Assembly: GCF_047124445.1 (NCBI RefSeq)
Contig: NZ_CP138921.1
Coordinates: forward strand, 3,100,001 to 3,164,000
Reading direction: 5' to 3'
Length of the DNA: 64,000 nucleotides
Origin: Shimia sp047124445
GTDB lineage: Bacteria > Pseudomonadota > Alphaproteobacteria > Rhodobacterales > Rhodobacteraceae
Part shown: in pieces, positions 53,468 to 62,226 of the stretch
Numbering within the stretch: the first letter of the stretch is position 1
Layout of the letters: every line of letters starts with the position of its first letter
Translations under genes and position numbers: made by a program
The notes under the pieces: model-generated
Told to the model about the DNA's origin: nothing
The model's input: only the letters and a program-made list of their open reading frames with translations
Database searches by the model: none

Positions 53468-54583
53468 CTATTCGACGCTGACAGGAAGATCATACCCGTG
53501 CTCTTTAAGCAATGCGTGACGGCGGGCGGTCTTGAGGTCTTCGGCAACCATCTCGGCACACATCTGCTGGGTGGTGATTTCCGGCACCCACCCCAGCTCG
53601 GACTTCGCTTTGGCAGGATCGCCCAACAACGTGTCCACCTCAGCTGGGCGGAAGTAGCGTGGGTCGATCCGCATCACCACGTCGCCAACTTTCAGTGCTG
53701 GCGCCTTGTCACCATCAATTGCAGCAACGGTCGCGACCTCTTCAATGCCATCGCCGGTGAACTCCAGCGTCACACCCAGCTCTTGTGCGGACCAGGTGAT
53801 GAATTCCCGCACGGAATACTGCACGCCAGTGGCAATTACAAAGTCCTGCGCGGCGTCCTGTTGCAGCATCATCCACTGCATGCGCACGTAGTCTTTGGCG
53901 TGCCCCCAGTCGCGCAGGCTGTCGATGTTGCCCATGTAGAGGCAGTCTTCCAGACCCATCGCGATATTGGACAGACCACGGGTGATCTTGCGGGTCACAA
54001 AGGTCTCGCCCCGACGCGGGCTCTCGTGGTTGAAGAGGATGCCGTTGCAGGCATACATGCCATAGGCCTCGCGGTAGTTCACGGTGATCCAGTAGCTGTA
54101 GAGCTTGGCCACCGCATAAGGCGAGCGCGGGTAGAAGGGCGTGGTTTCTTTCTGCGGTGTTTCCTGCACCAGGCCGTAGAGTTCCGAGGTAGAGGCCTGA
54201 TAAAAGCGTGTCTTTTTCTCCAGACCCAGGAAACGGATCGCTTCCAGCAGGCGCAGCGTGCCGATGGCATCCACGTCCGCGGTGTATTCCGGTGCCTCAA
54301 AGCTCACGGCAACATGGGATTGCGCACCCAGGTTGTAGACTTCATCCGGCTCCACTTCGCGCATGATGCGCGTCAGGTTGGAGGTGTCAGACAAGTCGCC
54401 GTAATGCAGTTTGAAGTTGGCATTGTCGACATGCGGGTCTTGATAAATGTGGTCGACGCGGGCGGTGTTAAACAAAGATGCGCGGCGTTTGATGCCATGC
54501 ACCTCATACCCTTTTTCGAGGAGAAATTCCGCCAGGTAGGATCCGTCCTGCCCGGTAACGCCGGTAATAAGTGCTTTTTTCAT
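53468..54583 (-). CDS. gmd: GDP-mannose 4,6-dehydratase
   Basis: 371 residues from the ATG at 54583; a GTG 4 codons up is the alternative. NADP-binding GVTGQDG (8-14), catalytic Y156 and K160 in SPYAVAKLYSYW, and the ENHESPRRG-type segment (FNHESPRRGETFVTRKI). It turns GDP-mannose into GDP-4-keto-6-deoxymannose, the committed step towards GDP-fucose. It lies between a glycosyltransferase and the unknown gene. Confidence 0.96.
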   Translation of the reverse strand: MKKALITGVTGQDGSYLAEFLLEKGYEVHGIKRRASLFNTARVDHIYQDPHVDNANFKLHYGDLSDTSNLTRIMREVEPDEVYNLGAQSHVAVSFEAPEYTADVDAIGTLRLLEAIRFLGLEKKTRFYQASTSELYGLVQETPQKETTPFYPRSPYAVAKLYSYWITVNYREAYGMYACNGILFNHESPRRGETFVTRKITRGLSNIAMGLEDCLYMGNIDSLRDWGHAKDYVRMQWMMLQQDAAQDFVIATGVQYSVREFITWSAQELGVTLEFTGDGIEEVATVAAIDGDKAPALKVGDVVMRIDPRYFRPAEVDTLLGDPAKAKSELGWVPEITTQQMCAEMVAEDLKTARRHALLKEHGYDLPVSVE

Positions 54584-54679
54584 GTTCAAGTCCACTGTCT
54601 AAAATTTCTCTGCGCGCTTGCACGCGAGCCAGTCCCAGTAGGTTGCAAATGGGTTAGGCGATTACTGTTTTTCATTGAG

Positions 54680-55486
54680 TTATGCAGCAGGTGACACCAA
54701 TCGGTTTTCCCAGAGCTCAAACAGCTCCAGCATTTCCTCGATGGACATGCCTGCAAACCGATCGATGGAGATGTCAAAGGTGCGCGCCGCATAGTTGCGC
54801 ATCTCCTTGGCGATCATGTCACGCACCGGGTACTGGTCGCCCCAGGCTTCGTCCAACATGCTCAGTCGATCATGAATACGGCTCACGAAGCTGGCCGACG
54901 CCCCAACCGCGAAAGGTTTACGAACAATCGGCAAATCTTCGTACCGATACCGAGCGCCTTGTAGCCGGGCACGGGTGAAGAAGTGCAGATCACCCGAGAT
55001 CTTGTACCGGGTGTCGTATTTTAGCTCTTGCATCAATTCGCGGCGAATGAAGCTGGCCTGGTGGTCAAAGGTCGACCCTGCCCAGAACTGATCTTTGGGG
55101 CGGTACTTTTGCAGGCCGCCGTCCTCGTCACGGAAGGCTTGTCCAATAAAGATGTCGTCTTCTTCCGGATTGATCGCTGCGGCGACTTCTTCCAGAACCC
55201 GCGGATTGATAAAGAAATCTGCGGCATTCATGAACACAAGGTAATCGCCCGTAGCGCGCATCGTTGCGCGGTTCATGGCGTCATAGATCCCGTCGTCATC
55301 TTCAATGACCAGCGAGTCGATCCAGCCGCCAAAGGACTTCAGCATCTCAGAGGTGCCATCGGTGGAGGCCCCGTCCTGAACGATCACTTCGTAGTTCTGA
55401 TATGTCTGGGAGAAGATGCTTTGCATCGTGCGGGTGACACCGACGCAATCATTCCAGACCACTGTGATGATGGAAAACTTGGTCAT
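54680..55486 (-). CDS. family 2 glycosyltransferase
   Basis: 268 residues. GT-A fold start FSIITVVWNDCVGVTRTMQSI, VIVQDGASTDGT, DDDGIYDAMNRATMRATGDYLVFMNAADFF (the aspartate region) and the acceptor side DHQASFIRREL. Similar in layout to WcaA/colanic-acid-type transferases. The start overlaps the end of the sulfotransferase-glycosyltransferase fusion (ATGA). Sugar donor unknown. Confidence 0.9.
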   Translation of the reverse strand: MTKFSIITVVWNDCVGVTRTMQSIFSQTYQNYEVIVQDGASTDGTSEMLKSFGGWIDSLVIEDDDGIYDAMNRATMRATGDYLVFMNAADFFINPRVLEEVAAAINPEEDDIFIGQAFRDEDGGLQKYRPKDQFWAGSTFDHQASFIRRELMQELKYDTRYKISGDLHFFTRARLQGARYRYEDLPIVRKPFAVGASASFVSRIHDRLSMLDEAWGDQYPVRDMIAKEMRNYAARTFDISIDRFAGMSIEEMLELFELWENRLVSPAA

Positions 55487-57852
55487 TGGGCCACCTCCTG
55501 AACAGCAGGTTTGGAAGTCTTTTGCGTCGCTGCTTGGGCCAGTTCCTGGAACTGGGCGGCAAGCTTGCTGTTGTCGATGGTGTGGGTCTGCCGGGACGTT
55601 GCCAGATCGGCAAACGGTTTCGGGTCGAAGTTGCCCGTATCAACCGCAGCTTGGAGCCACTTGCGGGCCTCGGTCACAATGTGGCGTCGACGGAACGGCG
55701 CGACGGCTTTGCCAAAATGGGTCAGCAAGGTTTTTGGTTCAGGGCAGTGATGTCCCAGCGCCTTGAAGAAATACAGCACCAGCGCCCGTGCATGCAGGCC
55801 AGCATCGACACCGGACAGACCGGGGGTCAGGCGGTTATAAACCGTACCAGCCACGCTCTTTGAACGGCGCCAAGTGCAGTCAGACACACCCGCCAGGCGC
55901 ATTTTGAAATCCCAGTCTTCATAGAGATGTCCCACCAGGTTGTAGCCCCCGGCACGGAAATACAGTTCTTTGGACATTGTCATGTCGCGTGGGATCTGTG
56001 GCAGACGTGACAACAGACATTCAAACGCGTTCTCGGCGTCGCCGTTATAGGCGGCGGTAGACTGTAGCGACGTTTCGGTCGGGTTGATCAACAGGATGTC
56101 GCTGAACGCAATGGCGTTGTCGTCGCCATTGATGGCCACAACTTCCGCTTCATTCTTGGTGGGCCAGAACAGGTCGTCGCCATCCAGTTGGGTCCAGTAA
56201 TCCGTCTCCAGACGCGAGATGCCAATATGGCGCGCGCCGGAAGGTCCAAGGGAGCTTTCCAGAGGCACAACCTTCAAGGCACTGTACATCTCCTCGAGCA
56301 CCGCAAGTTTGGTGCGTGAGTCATCTGTCGAACAGTCGTCCACAACAAGGATTTCGTCATAGGGGACTGTCTGGTTGAGACAAGACAACACCGCTCCGAC
56401 AATTGTTGAGGAGTTGTTGTGACAGGTGATCACCACACCAAAGCGCTTGCCTTTTTTCAGCTCGCGCAAATCGGTTTCCAGCGTCTGCGCCACGGGAAGC
56501 TCTTCGGTGGCGTACTCATTGATCAGCGCCGGTAGGTCGATCGGGGTGCGCGCACTTTTGGCGAGAGTCAGGAAGGGGCTCTTGCCGCCATGCATCATCA
56601 TCCCGCGCAATTGGATTGGCGCACGTTTGCCGAGGTCTGCACCCGCGATCGGGAAAGAGAACTTGCCCTGGGTATATTTCTTGGCAATCGCCTGACGTTG
56701 TTCGGCAACGCCGGTTTTTCCCAGCATCGGACGCAGCACTTCTTCTTCATAGAAGGCCTGGCTGTCTTGCAGGTAGGCCACATCCCAGGCGTTCAAGCTG
56801 GTGGCCTTGATCGACGGGCCAGCAGGTTTGCTGAGACCCATGGCCATGCCGTCGTTCTGGATACCAACAAACTCCTGAAGGTTTTGCATCACCCGCGCGC
56901 CGTCGCGGCTGAAATCTTCGTAGCAAAACAGGAACACGTTGTCCGGGTATTTGCGCGCTGCCGCCAGCGTCTCGGCGGTGAAGGTTTTCCACCAGGCGGC
57001 GCTCCATTCGATGGACCGCGGCGATTTCAGAGACAAGTTGTCCGTTGGCACGCCACGGGCTTCCAGCTCGGCAAGGAAGCGCGGCCGGTCATCCTCATGG
57101 AACTCTTCGCCAAAGAAGGAGAACATGCCCAGGCTGGAGTTGATCGTGTCAAACGGGTTGCGCAGACAGGCCACCACCTTCAAATCGGGGAAGCGTTCAA
57201 TATAGCTGCACAGGCGGCCGGAGCCGCGGATGACTTTTGTCAGGCACGCGTCCGGACCCTGCGTCGGATCGATGTCGCTTGGACCTGCAAAGAGGGAATC
57301 CAGAAAGCTGTCGTGCAGCTCGTTTTTGCCATTCAGCAACAGCGGCGTTTCCAGGTGGGTGTGCAGACCAAACTGGTGCAACTGCTCCATGCCAAAGGCG
57401 TTGCCCTTGGCGGTGCCGCTGCGAATGTTCCACAAATAGGGCTCGTAGCGGAAGTTGATCCGTTCCTTACCCTCAACCTGCAACAGCTTGGCCAGCTGCT
57501 GATAAATCATGGTGGTGCCGGAGCGGCCAATGCCGCTCACAAGAATACGATGGTCCGGCTGTGTGCCATCAATTTGCACTGGCGCGGTGGTTTTTGCTGC
57601 GATTGGGGCGGCCGTGTTGTACTCGGCCAGCAGAGATTTGTCCTGACGAGAAACCGCAAGCAATTTCACGTAGCGCTCGAAGCAATTTTTGGATTGTTCA
57701 CATTTGGAGTTTGCGACGCTTTTGTACAAGTTTGTTAATGCGTTGCGCAGCTCGTCGTCGCTGGGGGACTGATCCGGCAATCCGCTGCGTTTATAAAGGT
57801 CAAACAGCGACCGGTGAATAACTGAGAACAGGTTTGGGTCAAATTGATCCAT
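55483..57852 (-). CDS. sulfotransferase-glycosyltransferase fusion protein
   Basis: 789 residues from the ATG at 57852 (an upstream 30-residue extension lacks similarity to anything). Residues about 100-400 are a sulfotransferase: PAPS loop LVSGIGRSGTTM (104-115), VVACLRNPFDTINSSLGMF. From about 466 a family 2 glycosyltransferase follows: GVVITCHNNSSTIVGAVL, EILVVDDCSTDD, QLDGDDLFWP with the DxD-type metal site. The C-terminal 120 residues are helical. It could add a sugar and a sulfate on one growing glycan. Confidence 0.85.
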   Translation of the reverse strand: MDQFDPNLFSVIHRSLFDLYKRSGLPDQSPSDDELRNALTNLYKSVANSKCEQSKNCFERYVKLLAVSRQDKSLLAEYNTAAPIAAKTTAPVQIDGTQPDHRILVSGIGRSGTTMIYQQLAKLLQVEGKERINFRYEPYLWNIRSGTAKGNAFGMEQLHQFGLHTHLETPLLLNGKNELHDSFLDSLFAGPSDIDPTQGPDACLTKVIRGSGRLCSYIERFPDLKVVACLRNPFDTINSSLGMFSFFGEEFHEDDRPRFLAELEARGVPTDNLSLKSPRSIEWSAAWWKTFTAETLAAARKYPDNVFLFCYEDFSRDGARVMQNLQEFVGIQNDGMAMGLSKPAGPSIKATSLNAWDVAYLQDSQAFYEEEVLRPMLGKTGVAEQRQAIAKKYTQGKFSFPIAGADLGKRAPIQLRGMMMHGGKSPFLTLAKSARTPIDLPALINEYATEELPVAQTLETDLRELKKGKRFGVVITCHNNSSTIVGAVLSCLNQTVPYDEILVVDDCSTDDSRTKLAVLEEMYSALKVVPLESSLGPSGARHIGISRLETDYWTQLDGDDLFWPTKNEAEVVAINGDDNAIAFSDILLINPTETSLQSTAAYNGDAENAFECLLSRLPQIPRDMTMSKELYFRAGGYNLVGHLYEDWDFKMRLAGVSDCTWRRSKSVAGTVYNRLTPGLSGVDAGLHARALVLYFFKALGHHCPEPKTLLTHFGKAVAPFRRRHIVTEARKWLQAAVDTGNFDPKPFADLATSRQTHTIDNSKLAAQFQELAQAATQKTSKPAVQEVAQ

Positions 57853-58019
57853 TTCAGTACCATCATGAAAGACAAAAAACTTAAATCTGAAGCGTCGATA
57901 CACTAGCAATCTTTGCGCCACAAGGTGGAGAAAAAAATGCACTTCAGATTATAGCGTTTTCGTGTGTCTGTGAGCTTGGAAGGTGGGTTTGCCCAAGAAA
58001 TGGGCGGTTTTGTTTTGAC

Positions 58020-58877
58020 TTAGAAATCGATGCCGCTTTTTTCGCAAGGGCGTCCCCAAGGCGCAAGCCGCTGAGCAATATCGGAAAATGAGCTATACGT
58101 GCTGGCTAAAAACCGGTCCGCGGAGGTGAGCAAAATCAAGTCGGCCAAAGCGTACTGCATTTGTCGCTCTGATCGATCAAAAAGATCGCGTTTCAACCAG
58201 GCCATGCGGTCCCCGTATTTTTCGTGAAATGTCGCGTAGGTCTGAGCGCTGTCCGCAGCCAGAAAAATGGTCTCTGCGGCACCTTCTTCCAGCAGTTGGT
58301 CGATTCGAGCCATGAACCGTTCCGGTTGGCTTTTTTTGCGCCAGCTTGTGAGTTCGGCATGGCGCTCTTGAGGCCAGTTGTCGGCGGCTTCGTAAGGCAA
58401 ATGCTCAAAGCCCGCTCCAGATGATGACCGGATGTGTGCAGCCAGCCGGTTGGGGTGGCGCACGGAGGCAATCAAGGATTGTACGGCCTCCGCCACTTCT
58501 AAACTGCGCAGAAACTTTTGCTCATCCTCAAAATGAACATGGGGTCCCTGCAGGGAGTAAGCAGATCGGATGTAGACGTCTTGCCCTTGAAGGCGCGCAG
58601 GATCTTCTAGGATTGGCGTCTCGAAACAGGACCCGGCTTCCACTTCCATATAGTTGTATTCCACCGCCGCATGACGTCGCATGACATCAGCGGTGTCATC
58701 TTCGATCAGCACGCCGTCATAGGAGATCAGATCCAACAGTCCGGCCTGGCAATGCTTGTCCTTGCGCCAGATAACCGCGAGCTCACGTCCCGTGTGCTGT
58801 GCAATGGATGCGGCAGAGGCCATCGCGCGCAGCCGGTTACACAACCCGTGTTGCGCATCAATAAAAAGCCAGCTCAT
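58020..58877 (-). CDS. fucosyltransferase-like protein (NodZ/FUT8-type fold)
   Basis: 285 residues. It begins LFIDAQHGLCNRLRAMASAASIA, matching the GxxNRLRAL start of alpha-1,6-fucosyltransferases and related GDP-sugar enzymes. Then come LAAHIRSSSGAG in place of the usual HVRRTDK, TIFLAADSAQTYATFHEKYG (the ATDD-like segment) and LTSADRFLASTYSSFSDIA (like ADFLVCTFSS). With manC, gmd and fcl in the operon, GDP-L-fucose is the likely donor. This is inference from motif order; overall similarity is low. Confidence 0.6.
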   Translation of the reverse strand: MSWLFIDAQHGLCNRLRAMASAASIAQHTGRELAVIWRKDKHCQAGLLDLISYDGVLIEDDTADVMRRHAAVEYNYMEVEAGSCFETPILEDPARLQGQDVYIRSAYSLQGPHVHFEDEQKFLRSLEVAEAVQSLIASVRHPNRLAAHIRSSSGAGFEHLPYEAADNWPQERHAELTSWRKKSQPERFMARIDQLLEEGAAETIFLAADSAQTYATFHEKYGDRMAWLKRDLFDRSERQMQYALADLILLTSADRFLASTYSSFSDIAQRLAPWGRPCEKSGIDF

Positions 58878-58883
58878 CGCGGG

Positions 58884-59942
58884 TCAGGAATCAGAAGAGG
58901 AACGCCGCAGGGCACGGATTGGTTCCGTGACACGCCAGGATTTGGAAGCATAGACCCGCTGCAGCTCCGCCTGCCGCTCGGCCACTTCCTGTTCGAGCTG
59001 GTCGCGGCGACCAAGCAGCTCTGCCTGTTCTGCTCGCAGCGATGTCAAAATCGCATCGTGTCGCCGGCCTTCCGCCAGCAAAGCTTTGGCAAGCACAACT
59101 TCGCGCTGTTGGATCTGACCTGCCATTTTGGCGAGTTTTTTCTCTGCGGCGTCTTTGGACAATTGCAGCATCTTGGTGTTTGCGATTTCCCGCTCCAAGC
59201 GTTGCTGCATGTGATCAATATCTTCACTCAGCAACTGGCATTCCATCTCCAGTCGATCTTCGCGAGAGGCACCCGCTTCGTCGTCCTGGCCGCTCGCGCC
59301 AATTTGTGTCTGTGCAATGTCCAGACTGTCGCGCAAAATTTGCCGCTCTTCGATCAGCCCGGTTCCGCGGTCCTCCCAGCGGTCCGTAGCATCACAGGCG
59401 TCCGTGCCTTCCACAAAACTGCGCAATTTTTCAGCCGAAGGGTCGCTGCGTAGCAAGCCCAGTGCAATCAGCTCGAACAGAGGGTCCAGTTTGACAGAAA
59501 GGGACGTTTCCGCGACGGAGGCTGCAGAAAGCTTGACCTGAAGGGCCTCTTGTAGTGCCTTAACGGCCTTCTTTGGGTGCGCGTCAAAATAGCGTGCATC
59601 CAGAAACAGGGTGCGGGTGCGGTAATAGCGGTGGCGTTTGATTATAACCGCCGCATAGTCCTGCCATGCCTCTAGCGCCTCCGTTGGCGACAGCCCCTTG
59701 GACAGTGCATTGGCCACAACATGTTCCGCTGGCGGAACCAAAGCCACCAAGAGCCCCTCTTTGCTGTGGGTGAGCCCCTCTTCCAAACCTTCCACAACCT
59801 TTAGGTCCAGCGTGTCCCCCGCGGCCTCAAGGGTTGCAATGACCGGTGCGGCGCTGGCCTGCATGTCGGCGTCAAATGCAATCGACACGAGGCTGGCGTC
59901 AGGGCTTGTTTTGGGGGAGGTCGTCACAGGCTTGGCGGACAT
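58884..59942 (-). CDS. coiled-coil protein ending in a glycosyltransferase-associated motif
   Basis: 352 residues. The first 190 are alpha/beta with no family I recognise; residues about 195-330 form a long coiled coil (RLEMECQLLSEDIDHMQQRL, AEKKLAKMAGQIQQREVVLA, QLEQEVAERQAELQ). It ends RVYASKSWRVTEPIRALRR, a tail common after coiled coils in bacterial glycan-assembly proteins (SxSWRxTxPLR). It may act as a membrane-bound or chain-length scaffold. First gene of the leftward operon. Confidence 0.7.
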   Translation of the reverse strand: MSAKPVTTSPKTSPDASLVSIAFDADMQASAAPVIATLEAAGDTLDLKVVEGLEEGLTHSKEGLLVALVPPAEHVVANALSKGLSPTEALEAWQDYAAVIIKRHRYYRTRTLFLDARYFDAHPKKAVKALQEALQVKLSAASVAETSLSVKLDPLFELIALGLLRSDPSAEKLRSFVEGTDACDATDRWEDRGTGLIEERQILRDSLDIAQTQIGASGQDDEAGASREDRLEMECQLLSEDIDHMQQRLEREIANTKMLQLSKDAAEKKLAKMAGQIQQREVVLAKALLAEGRRHDAILTSLRAEQAELLGRRDQLEQEVAERQAELQRVYASKSWRVTEPIRALRRSSSDS

Positions 59943-60156
59943 CTACTAATCCTAAAATATTTTGTGTCGGCTTCGCAGCCACTCTCTGAAATAAAAACCA
60001 TATCGATCAATATTCGTCTAGTCGGTGGCAGAGCAGGCAAAAACCCCAATAATCTCATGCCTCAGCCTCGACAATCGTATAGTTATTCGTTCAATAGTCG
60101 GGTTATGCCTGAAAGGCTACATTGGGTAAGAGAATTTTTTGGAGATTTCTGAGGCT

Positions 60157-60735
60157 ATGGCATATTCAATAGAGGTCCGTGCCAGTGAAGTGCTTGCGCA
60201 GTTGCGTGATGCAACCCTGACGGATCCGGTCGAAAACGAGGGGCATATTGTGCCCGGATGCTATTTCAGCTGGGACGAACAGGTCGAAAATGTGGATTTG
60301 GGGGTCGCGTCTGAAGAAGGCACGCTCTTGCAGCTGAATGCGCAAATCAGCGGCAAACCGCAGTGGAATTCGTTCAACGTTGCCTTGGAAAGCGGCAGCG
60401 TGTCGGCAGGGGATCTGATTGGCGTTGTTGTGGACATCACCGGTGGTGCCGGCGAAAAATTTCCTTTGTTTATTCGTACTTCGCGGGGCGAAAACATCTC
60501 GGACACCCCGTTGACCGAAGTCCTGGTTGGCTCAAAAGAGCGCAGCATTCAAACTTTACTGCACAAAGTGTCCCACGTGGATGCGGTGTCCGGCGAAGAA
60601 GGCTACCACACCCTTGTGCTGGCCCTGCCGTCCTCAAACTTCAACGTCACACTGCACGACTTGCGTTTGTTTGTTTTGCCTGACGGAGAGGGGGAGGTGG
60701 CGCAAGCGCCGACGCTGGCCAGCTACGCCATGTAA
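60157..60735 (+). CDS. protein of unknown function in the glycan region
   Basis: 192 residues from the ATG at 60157; a TTG at 60139 is less likely because GGAGA lies just after it. Mostly beta strands: GCYFSWDEQVENVDLGVA, SFNVALESGSVSAGDLIGVVVD, FPLFIRTSRG, YHTLVLALPSSNFNVTLHDLRLFVLP. No signal peptide and no recognised domain; it may be a beta-sandwich binding protein. It stands alone between two leftward genes with its own terminator. Confidence 0.65.
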   Translation: MAYSIEVRASEVLAQLRDATLTDPVENEGHIVPGCYFSWDEQVENVDLGVASEEGTLLQLNAQISGKPQWNSFNVALESGSVSAGDLIGVVVDITGGAGEKFPLFIRTSRGENISDTPLTEVLVGSKERSIQTLLHKVSHVDAVSGEEGYHTLVLALPSSNFNVTLHDLRLFVLPDGEGEVAQAPTLASYAM

Positions 60736-60760
60736 GCGGCTCGGTCCTGAACCACTGTCA

Positions 60761-60792
60761 AAAGGCTGCCTGTATTTTGGGCAGCCTTTTTT
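60761..60792. terminator. bidirectional terminator between the unknown gene and glf
   Basis: Perfect 10-bp stem AAAGGCTGCC / GGCAGCCTTT with a 9-base loop and T residues through 60792; on the other strand it also ends in a run of T residues, suiting the convergent glf gene. Confidence 0.88.
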
Positions 60793-60807
60793 AATTGGGA
60801 GGCAGGA

Positions 60808-61929
60808 CTACGACGCAGCTGTACCGCGACGGGACAAAAACGTCTCCGCGTGGACCATCGCCTCGGCAATGGTCACATCCATATCCAGATAGCGGTAGGT
60901 GCCCAGGCGACCGACAAATGTCACGCCCTCTTCTGCCTGTGCCATGGCTTCATATTGTGACAACAGCGCTTTCTCTTCGACCAGACGAATGGGGTAATAC
61001 GGAATATCATCCGCCCCGCAGGCGCGCGAATACTCGCGGTAACACACGGTGCTGTCATGACTTTCCCAGGGGGCAAAATGCTTGTGCTCGGTGATCCGTG
61101 TATAAGGCACATCCGGGTCGCCATAGTTCATGACGGCACAGCCCTGCCAATCCCCGTCGCTGGTGAAGCGTTCAAAATCCAGCGTTCGATAGCCCAGCCG
61201 CCCAAGCTTTTCGCCAAAATATCCGTCCAGGGGACCGGACCAGAACACGTGGTCCGCCCGCGATGCATGGGCGTTTGAAAACGGCGTGTTCAGATGCACG
61301 TCGATGTTGGGGTGATCAAGAATATTGCCAATCAGGTTGGTGTATCCCTCCTTGGGGATGCCTTGGTATTTATGGGCAAAATAGTTGTCGTTGTAGTTGA
61401 ACCGTAATGGCAGGCGTTTCAGGATCGAGGCCGGCAGTTCAGTCGGCGCACAGCCCCATTGCTTTTCCGTGTAGCCCTTAAAAAACGCCTCATAGAGCGC
61501 GGGCCCCACAAATCGCAGCGCCTGCTCTTCAAAGCTTTGCGGGTCCGTGATGCTGGTGTCCGCCTGGGTGGATTCGATAAAGGCGCGCGCCTCGTCCGGA
61601 CGGAAGGTTTTGCCAAAAAACTGGTTGATGGTGTGCAGATTGATCGGCAGCGAATAGACCGCGTCTCCCACGGTCGATTTCACCTGATTGCGATAGGGCA
61701 TGAATTCCGCAAACCCGGTGACATAGTCCCAGACTTTCTGGATGTCTGTGTGGAAGATATGCGGCCCATAGGCATGCACCATCACACCTGTGTCCGGACA
61801 CCGATGGGTGTGACAGTTGCCGGCAATGTGGTCGCGGCTGTCCAGCACATCAACCCGATAGCCTGCGTCTGCCAGCCTGCGCCCGATAACCGCGCCCGAA
61901 AATCCCGCACCAACAATGACGATGCTCAT
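60808..61929 (-). CDS. glf: UDP-galactopyranose mutase
   Basis: 373 residues. FAD-binding VIVGAGFSGAVIGRRLAD, the HIAGNCHTH segment, GPHIFHT and the family's central PINLHTINQFFGK, followed by GYTEKQWG and an active-site region with the arginine and tyrosine residues of RLGTYRYLDMD. It converts UDP-galactopyranose to UDP-galactofuranose, implying galactofuranose in the glycan. It reads away from the next glycosyltransferase across a 297-bp gap. Confidence 0.96.
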   Translation of the reverse strand: MSIVIVGAGFSGAVIGRRLADAGYRVDVLDSRDHIAGNCHTHRCPDTGVMVHAYGPHIFHTDIQKVWDYVTGFAEFMPYRNQVKSTVGDAVYSLPINLHTINQFFGKTFRPDEARAFIESTQADTSITDPQSFEEQALRFVGPALYEAFFKGYTEKQWGCAPTELPASILKRLPLRFNYNDNYFAHKYQGIPKEGYTNLIGNILDHPNIDVHLNTPFSNAHASRADHVFWSGPLDGYFGEKLGRLGYRTLDFERFTSDGDWQGCAVMNYGDPDVPYTRITEHKHFAPWESHDSTVCYREYSRACGADDIPYYPIRLVEEKALLSQYEAMAQAEEGVTFVGRLGTYRYLDMDVTIAEAMVHAETFLSRRGTAAS

Positions 61930-62226
61930 GAAAAGTCCAATCTCTGCTCAAATCTGCCTTAGCACTAAAAGGTCTGGTGACACGAAACAATTCACCGGCA
62001 AGAAATTTTACACTGCTTTTGCAAACAAGTGGTGTGGCCCCCAATTGCCACGACCAGAGTTCGGGTTTTTGAGGTGTGCGCCAGAGCCCGCTTGCGAACG
62101 CGCGGCGAATTCACAACACCTGCTCGTGGCAACAGGCGATTTTGATGCAAAATGCGGTTCTGGCTCTTTACCCGGCCGCCGGTGTGGGGAACAACACTAG
62201 GAGCTTTCTTACGTATCATTGATTTT
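61930..62226. other. divergent intergenic region between glf and the last glycosyltransferase
   Basis: 297 bases that must hold promoters for both genes. I see no convincing -10/-35 pair, repeat or terminator. An open frame on the plus strand here has no family features and is likely chance. Confidence 0.6.

Noticed and set aside
53498..54694. 398-codon open frame antisense to gmd
   Set aside because: Low-complexity, no motif, and covers the complete GDP-mannose dehydratase on the other strand.
61916..62200. 94-codon frame between glf and the last glycosyltransferase
   Set aside because: Overlaps the glf start on the other strand, has no family features and no ribosome site, and lies in a promoter region.
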